Source: GWE2-51-13 sp942492825 (GTDB lineage: Bacteria; Bacillota_I; Bacilli_A; Erysipelotrichales; Erysipelotrichaceae). From it: DNA of 64,000 nucleotides. The position numbers were made by a program, and so were the translations under genes. Below, in pieces: positions 43,894 through 52,255 of this stretch (position 1 is its first letter; each line of letters opens with the position of its first letter). The notes under the pieces were generated by a model. That model made no database searches and was not told the DNA's origin. It saw nothing but the letters and a program-made list of their open reading frames with translations. Where the stretch lies: contig OW818635.1 of NCBI GenBank assembly GCA_942492825.1, positions 1,364,001-1,428,000 of the forward strand, read 5' to 3'.

Positions 43894-44433
43894 TCACCTG
43901 CTTCCTTTGACAAGTTCTGTTCTTAAATTATTGATGCGTGATTTCATGGATCCGTCCATGACTTTCCCATCGAGTTGGATTTTAATCCCGCTGATCAAGG
44001 TAGGATCGATCCGATTACTGAAGTAAACACGTTGTCCTTTTTTTGCGGAGAATTCCTGATTAAGTCGTTCAATTTCACTTTCATCCAACGGCCGGACGGA
44101 GTAAACCGTTCCTTCCGCGATCTGATGTTTTGCATTATAGAGGTGTCGATATTCGAAGGTGATTTCGAGAAACGATTTCATACGATCTTTATCCACCAAT
44201 AAACACATCATATTCACCAACATCAAATCGAATGTAGCGCCAAACGAATCCTTCAGTACAGCCTTCTTTTCGCTTTTTGAAATTTGCGTACGCATGAAAA
44301 ACCGGACAAGTTCCGGTGTGTTTCGCCACACGTTTCCCAAGGTTTCCAGTTGATCGCGCCATGCTTCTTCGCGGTTTTGCGAAATCGCCAGGTCATAGAT
44401 CGCGTTGGCGTAAATCGCGCTGATCTTATCCAT
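43894..44433 (-). CDS. atpH: ATP synthase F1 subunit delta
   Basis: A 179-residue peripheral-stalk subunit joining F1 to the b subunits. The six-helix N-terminal domain and the C-terminal signature (LISGIKIQLDGKVMDGSMKS) are visible. Its start overlaps the atpF stop by one base. Confidence 0.95.
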   Translation of the reverse strand: MDKISAIYANAIYDLAISQNREEAWRDQLETLGNVWRNTPELVRFFMRTQISKSEKKAVLKDSFGATFDLMLVNMMCLLVDKDRMKSFLEITFEYRHLYNAKHQIAEGTVYSVRPLDESEIERLNQEFSAKKGQRVYFSNRIDPTLISGIKIQLDGKVMDGSMKSRINNLRTELVKGSR

Positions 44434-44936
44434 CAGCTGCGGACATCCTTAATGAAACGCTCGACTTGCGAACGGTCCGTTTCTTCATCGAATTTATCTT
44501 CGATGAGTTTACGAGCCGCCAAAAGCGCGACATCGACGATTTCATTCTGAATGCTATCTTGCATTTGTTGGCGCTGGTACGTGATTTCACGCAATGCGGC
44601 TTGAAGTTTAAGATCGGCGGCTTGCTTCCCGTCTTTCGACAGTTGTTCACGCACGCGTTGCCCTTCTTCTTTACCACGTTCGACCAAGGCATGTGCTTCT
44701 TTAGCTGCTTCAAGTAACGCTGCGTTGGCTTGTTCCTGCAATTGTTTTGCCTTCTGATTCGCCTGATCTGCCTCACGAAGTTGACTATCGGCCAACTCCG
44801 AACGTTTATTCAGGTAATTTTTCGTGGGTTGCCACAAAAGTCTACGGAACCAATAGAAGAGAACGCCGGTTGCGCAGAGTTGGATGACCATCGTCAGTGC
44901 ATTGGGAAATAGTTTTCCCATGACATCGAATTCCAT
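44433..44936 (-). CDS. atpF: ATP synthase Fo subunit b
   Basis: A 167-residue stator subunit: one membrane helix (residues 11-32), then a long charged coiled coil rich in A, Q, E and K (AKQLQEQANAALLEAAKEA and onward), ending in a delta-binding segment. Confidence 0.95.
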   Translation of the reverse strand: MEFDVMGKLFPNALTMVIQLCATGVLFYWFRRLLWQPTKNYLNKRSELADSQLREADQANQKAKQLQEQANAALLEAAKEAHALVERGKEEGQRVREQLSKDGKQAADLKLQAALREITYQRQQMQDSIQNEIVDVALLAARKLIEDKFDEETDRSQVERFIKDVRS

Positions 44937-44969
44937 GAATGCACCTACTTTCTAGAGTGAGTCTTACGG

Positions 44970-45200
44970 TTAGAATACGAAAATCAACAAGAATGCGATC
45001 AGCATCCCGTAAATAGCGCAGGTTTCCGCAATCGCGTCACCCAAAATCAACATCGAACGAATTTTGTTTTCCGCTTCCGGATTGCGTCCGACGGCTTCAA
45101 CTGCCTTACCAGCCGCGTAACCTTGGCCGATCCCGGTCATTAATCCGGTCATAACTGCTAATCCTGCTCCGATGGCGACTAAGCCTTGTCCGATATCCAT
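44970..45200 (-). CDS. atpE: ATP synthase Fo subunit c, with sodium-binding signature
   Basis: A 76-residue rotor-ring hairpin. The loop GRNPEA joins the two helices. Ion ligands match those of the Ilyobacter tartaricus sodium c-ring: Q26, E59, T60 (serine there) and Y64, with the same 33-residue spacing from Q to E as Q32-E65. The helix-1 stretch GQGYAAGKAVE is nearly identical to that protein. This suggests sodium coupling, a prediction from residues rather than a measurement. Confidence 0.96.
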   Translation of the reverse strand: MDIGQGLVAIGAGLAVMTGLMTGIGQGYAAGKAVEAVGRNPEAENKIRSMLILGDAIAETCAIYGMLIAFLLIFVF

Positions 45201-45219
45201 GTGTCAGTCCTCCTTGTGA

Positions 45220-45927
45220 CTATTCTTGGGGAAGTTCGTTCCCGATAAAAATCGTGGTCAACATAATGAATATATACGTTTGGATGAATCCAGCGAAGAC
45301 ATCGAAGTAAGCATGTAGGATCGGCGCGAGCGCGACCCCGACGAAGTCGAATCCTCCGATGACCGGGATAAATCCGGATAAGAATCCCGTAAATGTGTAA
45401 ACAAGCGTCATGATGATCGAACCGCTGGTGATGTTACCGAACAAACGGAGCGACATCGAGATCAGTGGAGCTACCGTACCGAAGAAGTTCATTACGATAA
45501 ACGGTGGAAACGGTTCGATGAATCCATGAAGATATCCTTTTACTCCATTGGTTTTGATTTTGGTTCTCTGGATTAAGATGAACGTTATCAGCGCCAACGT
45601 AAGAGTAACGCTATAGTTTGCGGTCGGTTGCGCCAATCCAAGCAATCCGGAAAGGTTACTTACGACCATAAATAACGCTAACGCCCCGACATAAGGCGCA
45701 TACGTCTTCGCTGCTTTTACTCCCATGTTATCACTGGTCAGTTTTTCGAAAAATCCGACCAAGATCGTACAAATCAGTACCAAACCTTTTGGTTTCTCGA
45801 AAGGATCGGCTTTTTGAAGGGAATGATTGGCGAAGATGAAGAAAATCAAGAGCGCCGACGCGATGATCAAGATTGAAAACACTTCGACTTGTAAAGTGAT
45901 CACCGTGCCTAAAGGAATCAGATGCAT
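45220..45927 (-). CDS. atpB: ATP synthase Fo subunit a
   Basis: A 235-residue membrane stator with about six helices. The essential arginine is in SLRLFGNITSGS, and the last helix contains AYFDVFAGFIQTYIFIML, the usual helix-5 motif. It forms the ion half-channels next to the c ring. AGGAGG-type site before ATG. Confidence 0.96.
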   Translation of the reverse strand: MHLIPLGTVITLQVEVFSILIIASALLIFFIFANHSLQKADPFEKPKGLVLICTILVGFFEKLTSDNMGVKAAKTYAPYVGALALFMVVSNLSGLLGLAQPTANYSVTLTLALITFILIQRTKIKTNGVKGYLHGFIEPFPPFIVMNFFGTVAPLISMSLRLFGNITSGSIIMTLVYTFTGFLSGFIPVIGGFDFVGVALAPILHAYFDVFAGFIQTYIFIMLTTIFIGNELPQE

Positions 45928-45928
45928 C

Positions 45929-46288
45929 TCATTCCTCCTTTCTTCTTTTAACTACTTCGTCAAAGAAAATCTCGTATTTAAATAATAGAATACCCAAGGC
46001 CGCTGTGATGATATTGATCTTTTCGGGGTAGAAAGCTCCAAGGATCAACGGAAGGCACAGGAAGATCATCCCAAGTGCGAAAAAAAGATAAGATCCGAAG
46101 GGTTTGTGTTCCCTGAAGAACAACATATTCGATAGATAGTTGGCTTTCAGTCGCCGGTGGATCTCTCCGAAGGATAGCCCCGCCAACAAACCGACAGCAA
46201 ATCTTAATCCAAAGAACGCGGCGATAATCGTGAGAGCGCTTCCAACCAGCCATGTTCTTCGACTGTGACGGTTGAGAAAATCATCCAT
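45929..46288 (-). CDS. atpI: ATP synthase subunit I (AtpI-like)
   Basis: A 119-residue membrane protein with four hydrophobic helices and a basic middle loop (GEIHRRLKANYLS), the layout of AtpI, thought to help c-ring assembly. First gene of the operon. ATG at 46288 with GAGG nine bases upstream is preferred over GTG at 46300. Assigned by position and shape more than by motif. Confidence 0.75.
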   Translation of the reverse strand: MDDFLNRHSRRTWLVGSALTIIAAFFGLRFAVGLLAGLSFGEIHRRLKANYLSNMLFFREHKPFGSYLFFALGMIFLCLPLILGAFYPEKINIITAALGILLFKYEIFFDEVVKRRKEE

Positions 46289-46319
46289 GTCGTGGCGCAC
46301 CTCGCTTCAATCTGTGTCT

Positions 46320-46328
46320 ATGATAGCA
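46320..46328 (-). promoter_or_regulatory. Extended -10 promoter of the atp operon
   Basis: TGCTATCAT on the minus strand, about 32 bases before the atpI ATG. The -35 region is weak. Confidence 0.5.
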
Positions 46329-46373
46329 TAGATTTTGCGGGAAGACCAGAGATTGTGAATATGTTCTCAAAGA

Positions 46374-46994
46374 TTATTTCGTTCCGAAGATCCGATCTCC
46401 GGCATCCCCGAGTCCAGGTACGATGTATCCTTTTTCATTAAGTTTTTCATCCAATGCAGCCAAATAGACATCCACATCGGGATGATCTTCTTCAATCCGC
46501 TTTACGCCTTCCGGAGCACCGACCAAACAAACAAGTTTGATTGTTTTCGCGCCGCGTTTTTTCAAGAGCGTGATCGCCGCGGAAGCCGACCCTCCGGTCG
46601 CCAACATCGGATCCAACACCATTACGACCGAATCCGGCATATTTGAAGGGAACTTCGCGAAGTATTCGTGTGGTTCCAAAGTTTCCTCATCGCGATACAG
46701 GCCGATGTGTCCGACCTTCGCCGTAGGAATCAAATCGCGGATACCGTTGACCATGCCTAAACCGGCACGCAGAATCGGAACCAAGACGATTTCTTTCGCT
46801 AATTCATGCGTTTTGCATAATGCGACCGGCGTTTGGATTTCGATGCTTTGGAGCGGCAAGTCACGGGTAATCTCAAATGCCATCAGACCGGCGATTTCAT
46901 CCAGATTCTGTCTGAAGTCTTTCGTCCCGGTGCTTTCTTTGCGCATTTGCGCCAGTTTGTGGGTAATCAGGGGGTGATGAAGTACGGTAATCAT
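46374..46994 (-). CDS. upp: Uracil phosphoribosyltransferase
   Basis: A 206-residue pyrimidine salvage enzyme making UMP from uracil and PRPP. The PRPP loop VVMVLDPMLATGGSA and the C-terminal uracil site (GYIVPGLGDAGDRIFGTK) are intact. It follows glyA by 18 bases and precedes atpI, the glyA-upp-atp order of many Bacillota. Confidence 0.97.
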   Translation of the reverse strand: MITVLHHPLITHKLAQMRKESTGTKDFRQNLDEIAGLMAFEITRDLPLQSIEIQTPVALCKTHELAKEIVLVPILRAGLGMVNGIRDLIPTAKVGHIGLYRDEETLEPHEYFAKFPSNMPDSVVMVLDPMLATGGSASAAITLLKKRGAKTIKLVCLVGAPEGVKRIEEDHPDVDVYLAALDEKLNEKGYIVPGLGDAGDRIFGTK

Positions 46995-47012
46995 GGTCTC
47001 TTCCTCCTTAGG

Positions 47013-48236
47013 TTATCGGTTGACCGGGAAACGTTTCGTTAAAGCGCGAACTTCACGTAAGATACCAGCATGAAGATCGGTATCCTCGGGATGCTTGAGC
47101 GTATCCGCGATAAATCGTGCAATCAGTTTAAACTCTTCTTCTTTCATTCCACGGGTCGTCATCGCCGGGGAACCCAATCGGATGCCGCTGGTCGTAAACG
47201 GTTTTTCCGTATCGAACGGAATGGAATTCTTATTACAGGTGATGCCGACCGAGTCCAATAACTTCTCAGCCGTCTTGCCCGTCAAGTTGACAGACTTTTT
47301 CACATCAACCAAACACATATGGTTTTCGCTGCCATTGCCGACCAAGGTAAAACCTTCGACTTTGAGTTGGTCGCAAAGCGCCGTCATATTTTTAAGGATT
47401 TGTTGGCTGTAGGTTGTAAATTCCGGTTGTAAGGCTTCGTAGAAGCAAGCGGCTTTTCCCGCGATGACATGCATCAAGGGTCCGCCCTGCATGCCCGGGA
47501 ATACTTTTTTATCTAGAAGTTCCGCATGTTCTTTCTTGCATAACACCATTCCGCCACGCGGTCCGCGCAAGGTTTTATGCGTGGTCGTAGTAACGAAGTC
47601 CGCATAAGGTACCGGTGAGGGATGGTGGCCGGTAGCGACCAATCCGGCGATATGGGCCATGTCGACCATCAGGTGAGCGCCGACCTCATCCGCGATCGAT
47701 CGAAATTCCTTGAAATCGATGATGAAGGGATACGCGCTCGCTCCAGCAACGATAAGTTTCGGTCTAAGTTCAATCGCTTGTTTTCGCAGGGCTTCATAGT
47801 CGATGCGAGAAGTGATCGGATCGACCGAGTACCCATGAAACTCATATAACATACCTGAAAAATTCAACGGATGTCCATGCGTCAGATGTCCTCCCGCACT
47901 CAGATCCATTCCCAGAACTTTATCCTTATAATTCAAGATACTAAGGTAAACGCCCATGTTGGCTTGCGAGCCGCTGTGCGGTTGTACGTTGGCATGTTCT
48001 GCTCCGAAAAGTTCGCAAGCACGTTGGCGCGCCAATTCTTCGACTTCGTCGACGTATTCGCATCCTCCGTAATAGCGTTTATGCGGATATCCTTCCGCAT
48101 ACTTATTGGTGAGGATACTCCCGACCGCTTCCAATACATCCTTTGAGACGTAATTTTCCGAGGCAATCAGTTCGATGTTTTCTTCCTGACGCAAGGCTTC
48201 GCGATCAATGGCTTCTTTTAGTTTAACATCCAACAT
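47013..48236 (-). CDS. glyA: Serine hydroxymethyltransferase
   Basis: A 407-residue PLP enzyme converting serine and tetrahydrofolate to glycine and methylene-THF. The PLP lysine is in TTTTHKTLRGPRGG, and ELIASENYVS near the N terminus binds folate and substrate. ATG at 48236 follows GAGGGGGAAG. It overlaps the end of rpiB by 14 bases. The longer frame to 48299 lies inside rpiB and is not used. Confidence 0.97.
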   Translation of the reverse strand: MLDVKLKEAIDREALRQEENIELIASENYVSKDVLEAVGSILTNKYAEGYPHKRYYGGCEYVDEVEELARQRACELFGAEHANVQPHSGSQANMGVYLSILNYKDKVLGMDLSAGGHLTHGHPLNFSGMLYEFHGYSVDPITSRIDYEALRKQAIELRPKLIVAGASAYPFIIDFKEFRSIADEVGAHLMVDMAHIAGLVATGHHPSPVPYADFVTTTTHKTLRGPRGGMVLCKKEHAELLDKKVFPGMQGGPLMHVIAGKAACFYEALQPEFTTYSQQILKNMTALCDQLKVEGFTLVGNGSENHMCLVDVKKSVNLTGKTAEKLLDSVGITCNKNSIPFDTEKPFTTSGIRLGSPAMTTRGMKEEEFKLIARFIADTLKHPEDTDLHAGILREVRALTKRFPVNR

Positions 48237-48690
48237 GTTCTTCCCCCTCTTTCGTTTCGATGGCGCTGACTTTATCGATTCGGCGTTGATGACGCTCATC
48301 GTTGCTGAAAGAGGTATTTAGCCAGGTATGGACAAGGTCGACGGCTTCGCTCGGTGTAACCAATCTTCCGCCGGTCGCCATGATGTTGGTATTGTTATGT
48401 TCGCGGGTAATCGCAGCGGTGTTGACATCGTAGACTAAACCGCAACGGATTCCTTTGACTTTGTTGGCGACGATCGACGCGCCGATGCCGGTTCCGCACA
48501 AGACGATACCGAAATCGTTCTTCCCGGAAGCCACCGATTTGGCGGCCGGATAAACGGTATCGGGATAATCGACGCTGGATGATGAATAACATCCGAAATC
48601 TTCGACTTCGATCCCGCGTTTTAAGAGGTCTTCACGGATGGCTTCTTTATGTTCGAATGCCCCGTGATCACATGCCAATGCGATTTTCAT
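48223..48690 (-). CDS. rpiB: Ribose-5-phosphate isomerase B
   Basis: A 155-residue isomerase of the pentose phosphate pathway. It starts MKIALACDHGAFEHK, has the catalytic cysteine in GIVLCGTGIGASI and the conserved HNNTNIMATGGR. ATG at 48690 follows GCGAGG; an in-frame start at 48741 lacks a site. A LacAB-type sugar isomerase is less likely because rpiB-glyA-upp is a known arrangement. Confidence 0.93.
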   Translation of the reverse strand: MKIALACDHGAFEHKEAIREDLLKRGIEVEDFGCYSSSSVDYPDTVYPAAKSVASGKNDFGIVLCGTGIGASIVANKVKGIRCGLVYDVNTAAITREHNNTNIMATGGRLVTPSEAVDLVHTWLNTSFSNDERHQRRIDKVSAIETKEGEEHVGC

Positions 48691-48782
48691 CCTGCATCCT
48701 CGCTTTCTTTTGAAATTTAGTTTGTCCAAATTAAGCTTCAAGATTCAACCGATAGGTAACCTACGTATTCTAAACTGTACTT

Positions 48783-48810
48783 ATTTTACCACAACCCACA
48801 AGACTCACAA
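48783..48810 (-). promoter_or_regulatory. Promoter of rpiB-glyA-upp
   Basis: On the minus strand TTGTGA (48805-48810), 16 bases, TAAAAT (48783-48788). The leader to rpiB is about 90 bases with no recognised riboswitch. Confidence 0.5.
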
Positions 48811-48834
48811 AGGAGATACGAAGGATGTTTCATC

Positions 48835-49662
48835 TTAGATCAACCCCAATGTTAGTAAGGCATTCTTGATTCCATCTTCCGCAACATCCGTGGTGATCAA
48901 ATCGGCGATCGCTTTAAGTCGCTCAGTCGCGTTTCCCATCGCAACTCCGATCTGCGCATATTCCAACATCTTCAAATCGTTGTTTCCGTCTCCGATCGCA
49001 ACCGTATTTTCTTGCGAAGCGTTCCAGTGCTTTAATATAAGTTCCATGCCGACCGTCTTGTCCGTTCCCAAAATCGAGATTTCTCCGCTATTTCGACCAA
49101 AGAACTCGACGACTTGTTCGAAGAGCTCATACCGATCCGCAAAGCGTGATTGAAGATATCGAAATTCAACATCACTTTCGAGAAATGTGATTTTCGAGAT
49201 ATCTTCGCGCATCATCGGGGCATCTTTCTTTAATACATGGATAAAGCGTTCGAGAAACACGCTGATCGCCTGCGTCGAGGGATTTTTACTCGTCCGGTGC
49301 ATGATTTGCTTTAGATGAGTTACACAATGTTTACTGGGAAACAAACCTTGATTGGATTCCGCGAAGAAATCGATCCGATTACTATCCAGAAAATCATTGA
49401 TTTCCATTAGTTCTTCACGGGTCAGATAACGTTGGTAAAGCACGGTATCAAAGGTACTGACAAAGTTGCCGCCACAGGCGACGATTCCGTCGAATCCGAT
49501 GTCCAGAATTTCGGGATGGACTTCCGACATGGCACGTCCGGTACATAGCACGACTTGATGGCCGTTGCTTCGTACCTGGCGGATCGAATCGATCGCGCTT
49601 TGCGGGATGATGCCTTTGTCTGCGATCAAGGTTCCGTCGATATCTAAGAAAATCGTTTTCAT
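48835..49662 (-). CDS. Cof-type HAD-IIB sugar/flavin phosphatase
   Basis: A 275-residue HAD hydrolase. Motif I MKTIFLDIDGTLIAD holds the aspartate nucleophile, and the C-terminal motif VAIGDGNNDLKMLEYAQIGVAMGNA supplies the acidic pair. A IIB cap lies between. Substrates of this group are sugar phosphates or FMN and cannot be told here. ATG at 49662 follows GGAGG. It is a single gene. Confidence 0.88.
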   Translation of the reverse strand: MKTIFLDIDGTLIADKGIIPQSAIDSIRQVRSNGHQVVLCTGRAMSEVHPEILDIGFDGIVACGGNFVSTFDTVLYQRYLTREELMEINDFLDSNRIDFFAESNQGLFPSKHCVTHLKQIMHRTSKNPSTQAISVFLERFIHVLKKDAPMMREDISKITFLESDVEFRYLQSRFADRYELFEQVVEFFGRNSGEISILGTDKTVGMELILKHWNASQENTVAIGDGNNDLKMLEYAQIGVAMGNATERLKAIADLITTDVAEDGIKNALLTLGLI

Positions 49663-49708
49663 TGTCTGCCTCCAACCTCCGTCCATTATAACCGAAAACG
49701 AGTGGAGC

Positions 49709-50014
49709 TTATCTGAAAATCGTCGGTTTTTTCATCGAGTTTTTCGTAATCCGTATCTCTTTTCCGAAGTGATGGCGATCTCCGTCAGATATACGGTGGT
49801 AAACTTCCCATCGATACTTTGATGCGCATAAAAAGTTACAGACAAGGTACCGGATTTCAATCTCTTTTAGTGGAAATAAGAGCATTCCGTCTTCTGTAAG
49901 TATTCCTCCGGAATGTAATGTAACCCAAGATGTTTCTTTTTCAATCATCCGAATCGATTGAACCAGTTCTGTTACTTTGCCTCGAATTTTCATTTCGCAA
50001 TTTCCGTGATTCAT
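49709..50014 (-). CDS. Small protein of unknown function, 101 residues
   Basis: Starts MNHGNCEMKIRGKVTELVQS and reads as a small mixed alpha/beta protein with no membrane segment and a basic tail (KNSMKKPTIFR). It has a TGGAGGA ribosome site and a good promoter (50039-50067), so it is likely real. It is divergent from an XRE regulator, which may control it. No family recognised. Confidence 0.6.
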   Translation of the reverse strand: MNHGNCEMKIRGKVTELVQSIRMIEKETSWVTLHSGGILTEDGMLLFPLKEIEIRYLVCNFLCASKYRWEVYHRISDGDRHHFGKEIRITKNSMKKPTIFR

Positions 50015-50038
50015 ATCGTTCCTCCAGGTTGTTTTTTT

Positions 50039-50067
50039 ATCCTATTACCACGATGAGTTGTTGTCAA
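50039..50067 (-). promoter_or_regulatory. Promoter of the 101-residue unknown gene
   Basis: Consensus TTGACA (50062-50067 on the minus strand), 17 bases, TAGGAT (50039-50044). Confidence 0.65.
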
Positions 50068-50118
50068 GGTGTTTTACGCTGATTGCTTGTATTATCGTTC
50101 CCTTACAATTTTGGGTAG

Positions 50119-50140
50119 TATAATTTCCCCTATAAGGGGG
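50119..50140 (+). promoter_or_regulatory. -10 box and inverted repeat before the XRE regulator
   Basis: TATAAT (50119-50124) is followed by CCCC-TATAA-GGGGG (50127-50140), an inverted repeat at the transcription start whose right arm is also the ribosome site. Candidate autoregulatory operator. Confidence 0.5.
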
Positions 50141-50147
50141 AGCGCCC

Positions 50148-50534
50148 ATGTTCGCATATCGACTCAAAGCCTTACGGGATGCCCATGAGATGAGCCAACA
50201 GCGGCTTGCGGTCCTTTTGCATTACTCCCAACAATCCGTGGCGAAATGGGAAAACGGTACTAGCCTTCCTTCCGCCGATGTCATAACGAAAATCGCTGAA
50301 ATCTTTCAAGTCAGTGTCGATTACCTCTTAGGTCGAGACTTAGTCGTACAAGAATCCGGTGCTCCGTATCTGACCAGTCACGATCTTGTGTTACATTTGA
50401 TTACTCATCCTTCGATCACTTCGTTGTTGGGGTATGACAGTACTGTTCTCAACGAGCAACAACTCAATCAATTCGCCGAGGATGTACTTGCGATGGTGTT
50501 GATCGCGTCGAAACGGTTTGAACCGCAACAATAG
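50148..50534 (+). CDS. XRE-family transcriptional regulator
   Basis: A 128-residue protein. Residues 4-58 are a Cro/CI-type helix-turn-helix (MSQQRLAVLLHYSQQSVAKW, then VDYLLGRD). The 65-residue tail is not a known sensor domain. GGGGGAG ribosome site eight bases before ATG. Targets unknown; the divergent 101-residue gene and its own promoter are the obvious candidates. Confidence 0.88.
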   Translation: MFAYRLKALRDAHEMSQQRLAVLLHYSQQSVAKWENGTSLPSADVITKIAEIFQVSVDYLLGRDLVVQESGAPYLTSHDLVLHLITHPSITSLLGYDSTVLNEQQLNQFAEDVLAMVLIASKRFEPQQ

Positions 50535-50565
50535 CTACGTATAAACATTATTACTCAAACAACAA

Positions 50566-50619
50566 AAAATGTACCCTCGTAGCGGACTCAACTAGACCGT
50601 TCGGTAGGGTACATTTTTA
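50566..50619. terminator. Bidirectional terminator between XRE gene and pstB
   Basis: Thirteen perfect pairs, AAAAATGTACCCT (50566-50578) with AGGGTACATTTTT (50607-50619), around a 28-base loop. Confidence 0.9.
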
Positions 50620-50639
50620 TATTTAAATCTTATTTATTC

Positions 50640-51401
50640 TTATCCGAATCTTCCGGTAATGTAATCGTTGGTCCGCTGATCCTTAGGATTGGTGAAGACA
50701 TCTTTGGTCAGCCCTTGTTCAACCATTTCTCCCATCAACATAAATCCGACGCGATCGGCGATTCGCCCGGCTTGTTGGACGTTGTGCGGGATGATCAGGA
50801 TCGTGTAACGTTCCTTGAGTTGGACGAGTGATTCTTCGATCTTGTAGGTCGAAATCGGATCGAGCGCGGCGCAAGGACGATCCATCAGGATGACTTCCGG
50901 TTCCAAAGCTAAGATTCGTGCGATGCAAAGACGTTGTTGCTGACCGCCGGAAAGGCGAAGCGCAGGGCTATGCAAGCGATCTTTTACCTCATCCCATAAG
51001 ACGGATAAACGCAGGGCGCTTTCGACTTTCTGGGCAAGGATGTCTTTGTCTTTGATTCCGCTTAACCGTGGACCATAGGCAATGTTATCGAAAATAGACA
51101 TCGGTAGGGTAACCGGTTCTTCGAAGATCATTCCGACACGTCGACGTAGTTCCGTCACATTGACATCGTTGGAACGGATATCTTTCCCATCGAGAAGGAT
51201 CTTTCCTTCCATGCGTGCGCCGACATCCAAGTCGCTTAAACGGTTCAAGGCACGAAAAAGCGTCGTCGTTCCGCTATTGGCCGGACCGAAAAGCGCGTAG
51301 ATTTCGTTGGCACGGACTTCCATATTGACGTCTTTGATAACTTGGTGATCGTTATAAAAGAAGTTCAGATTCTTGATTTCAATTTTGGCTTGTTGGGACA
51401 T
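50640..51401 (-). CDS. pstB: PstB-like ABC ATPase with degenerate catalytic motifs
   Basis: A 253-residue protein with clear PstB ancestry (ALNRLSDL, NIAYGPRLSG, ALDPISTYKIEE, HNVQQAGRIADRVGFML). The signature LSGGQQQR (150-157), D-loop and H206 are kept. The catalytic core is not: Walker A reads GPANSGTTT at 39-47 with T45 in place of lysine, the Q-loop has E94 for glutamine (IFEEP), and Walker B ends DRP with R175 for the catalytic glutamate. Such changes should block ATP binding and hydrolysis. It ends the pstSCAB operon. No second PstB or PhoU is in the window. Confidence 0.85.
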   Translation of the reverse strand: MSQQAKIEIKNLNFFYNDHQVIKDVNMEVRANEIYALFGPANSGTTTLFRALNRLSDLDVGARMEGKILLDGKDIRSNDVNVTELRRRVGMIFEEPVTLPMSIFDNIAYGPRLSGIKDKDILAQKVESALRLSVLWDEVKDRLHSPALRLSGGQQQRLCIARILALEPEVILMDRPCAALDPISTYKIEESLVQLKERYTILIIPHNVQQAGRIADRVGFMLMGEMVEQGLTKDVFTNPKDQRTNDYITGRFG

Positions 51402-51411
51402 GGGTTACCTT

Positions 51412-52251
51412 CTATCTGCTCTTCGCGACGAACTTATTCACGAGCATATTTGCGCCGACATTAATCACAAGGATGATGAGAATCAAGAGCGAAGCGGTAC
51501 CGTAAGCACGTTCCATCGAGATGCCTTCACGCGCTAAGATGTAGAAGTGGACCGCCATGGTACGAGCGGGTGAAAAGAGGGAGTCTGGCATACGTAGCGC
51601 GGATCCTGCGGTCAAGATGACGGCCGCGGTTTCGGCGACACAACGTCCGATTCCTAAGATGATACCCGTAGTAATTCCAGGGAACGCGGAAGGAAGTACG
51701 GCACCGACGATGGTTTGCCACTTCGTTCCACCGAGCGAATAACTGACTTCACGGTATTTAACCGGAACAGCTAAAATCGCCTCTTCGGAAGTCCGTATGA
51801 TGGTCGGTAGGATCATGACCGCCATCGTAAGTCCGCCTGAAAGCACTGACCATCCGAGTTTGAGGTAGATGACGAAGAAGATGAAACCGAAAAGACCATA
51901 GACGATCGAAGGGATTGCCGCAAGGGATTCCGCGCTAAAGCGGATGATGCGCGTGACTTTGGTTTCACGTGTGAATTCTGTCAAATAGAAAGCCGTGCCG
52001 ACACCGAAGGGTGTTGCGACTAGAATGGCGACTGCCGTAACCATCAAGGTACTGATGATCGTTGGCAGGATTCCACCGGAACGGCCCATGTTTTTAGGAC
52101 TTTCCGTTAAGAACTGCCAGGATAAAGTAGGTAACCCTTTCAGAAGGATATAACCGACGATAACGAAAAGCAAGGAAACGACGACGATCGAAGTGATCCA
52201 GATGATCGTCTTCGCAATCATTTGAGATTGTTTCGCATTGATTAGTTTCAT
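51412..52251 (-). CDS. pstA: Phosphate ABC transporter permease PstA
   Basis: A 279-residue membrane protein with six helices. The coupling (EAA-type) loop is intact: YSLGGTKWQTIVGAVLPSA followed by GIILGIGRCVAET. It pairs with PstC to form the phosphate channel. Four bases separate it from pstC. Confidence 0.94.
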   Translation of the reverse strand: MKLINAKQSQMIAKTIIWITSIVVVSLLFVIVGYILLKGLPTLSWQFLTESPKNMGRSGGILPTIISTLMVTAVAILVATPFGVGTAFYLTEFTRETKVTRIIRFSAESLAAIPSIVYGLFGFIFFVIYLKLGWSVLSGGLTMAVMILPTIIRTSEEAILAVPVKYREVSYSLGGTKWQTIVGAVLPSAFPGITTGIILGIGRCVAETAAVILTAGSALRMPDSLFSPARTMAVHFYILAREGISMERAYGTASLLILIILVINVGANMLVNKFVAKSR

Positions 52252-52255
52252 CTCG

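Noticed and set aside
51267..51269. Sequencing error as cause of the PstB Walker A change
   Set aside because: Two more catalytic sites are changed independently, and the frame and all other motifs are intact.
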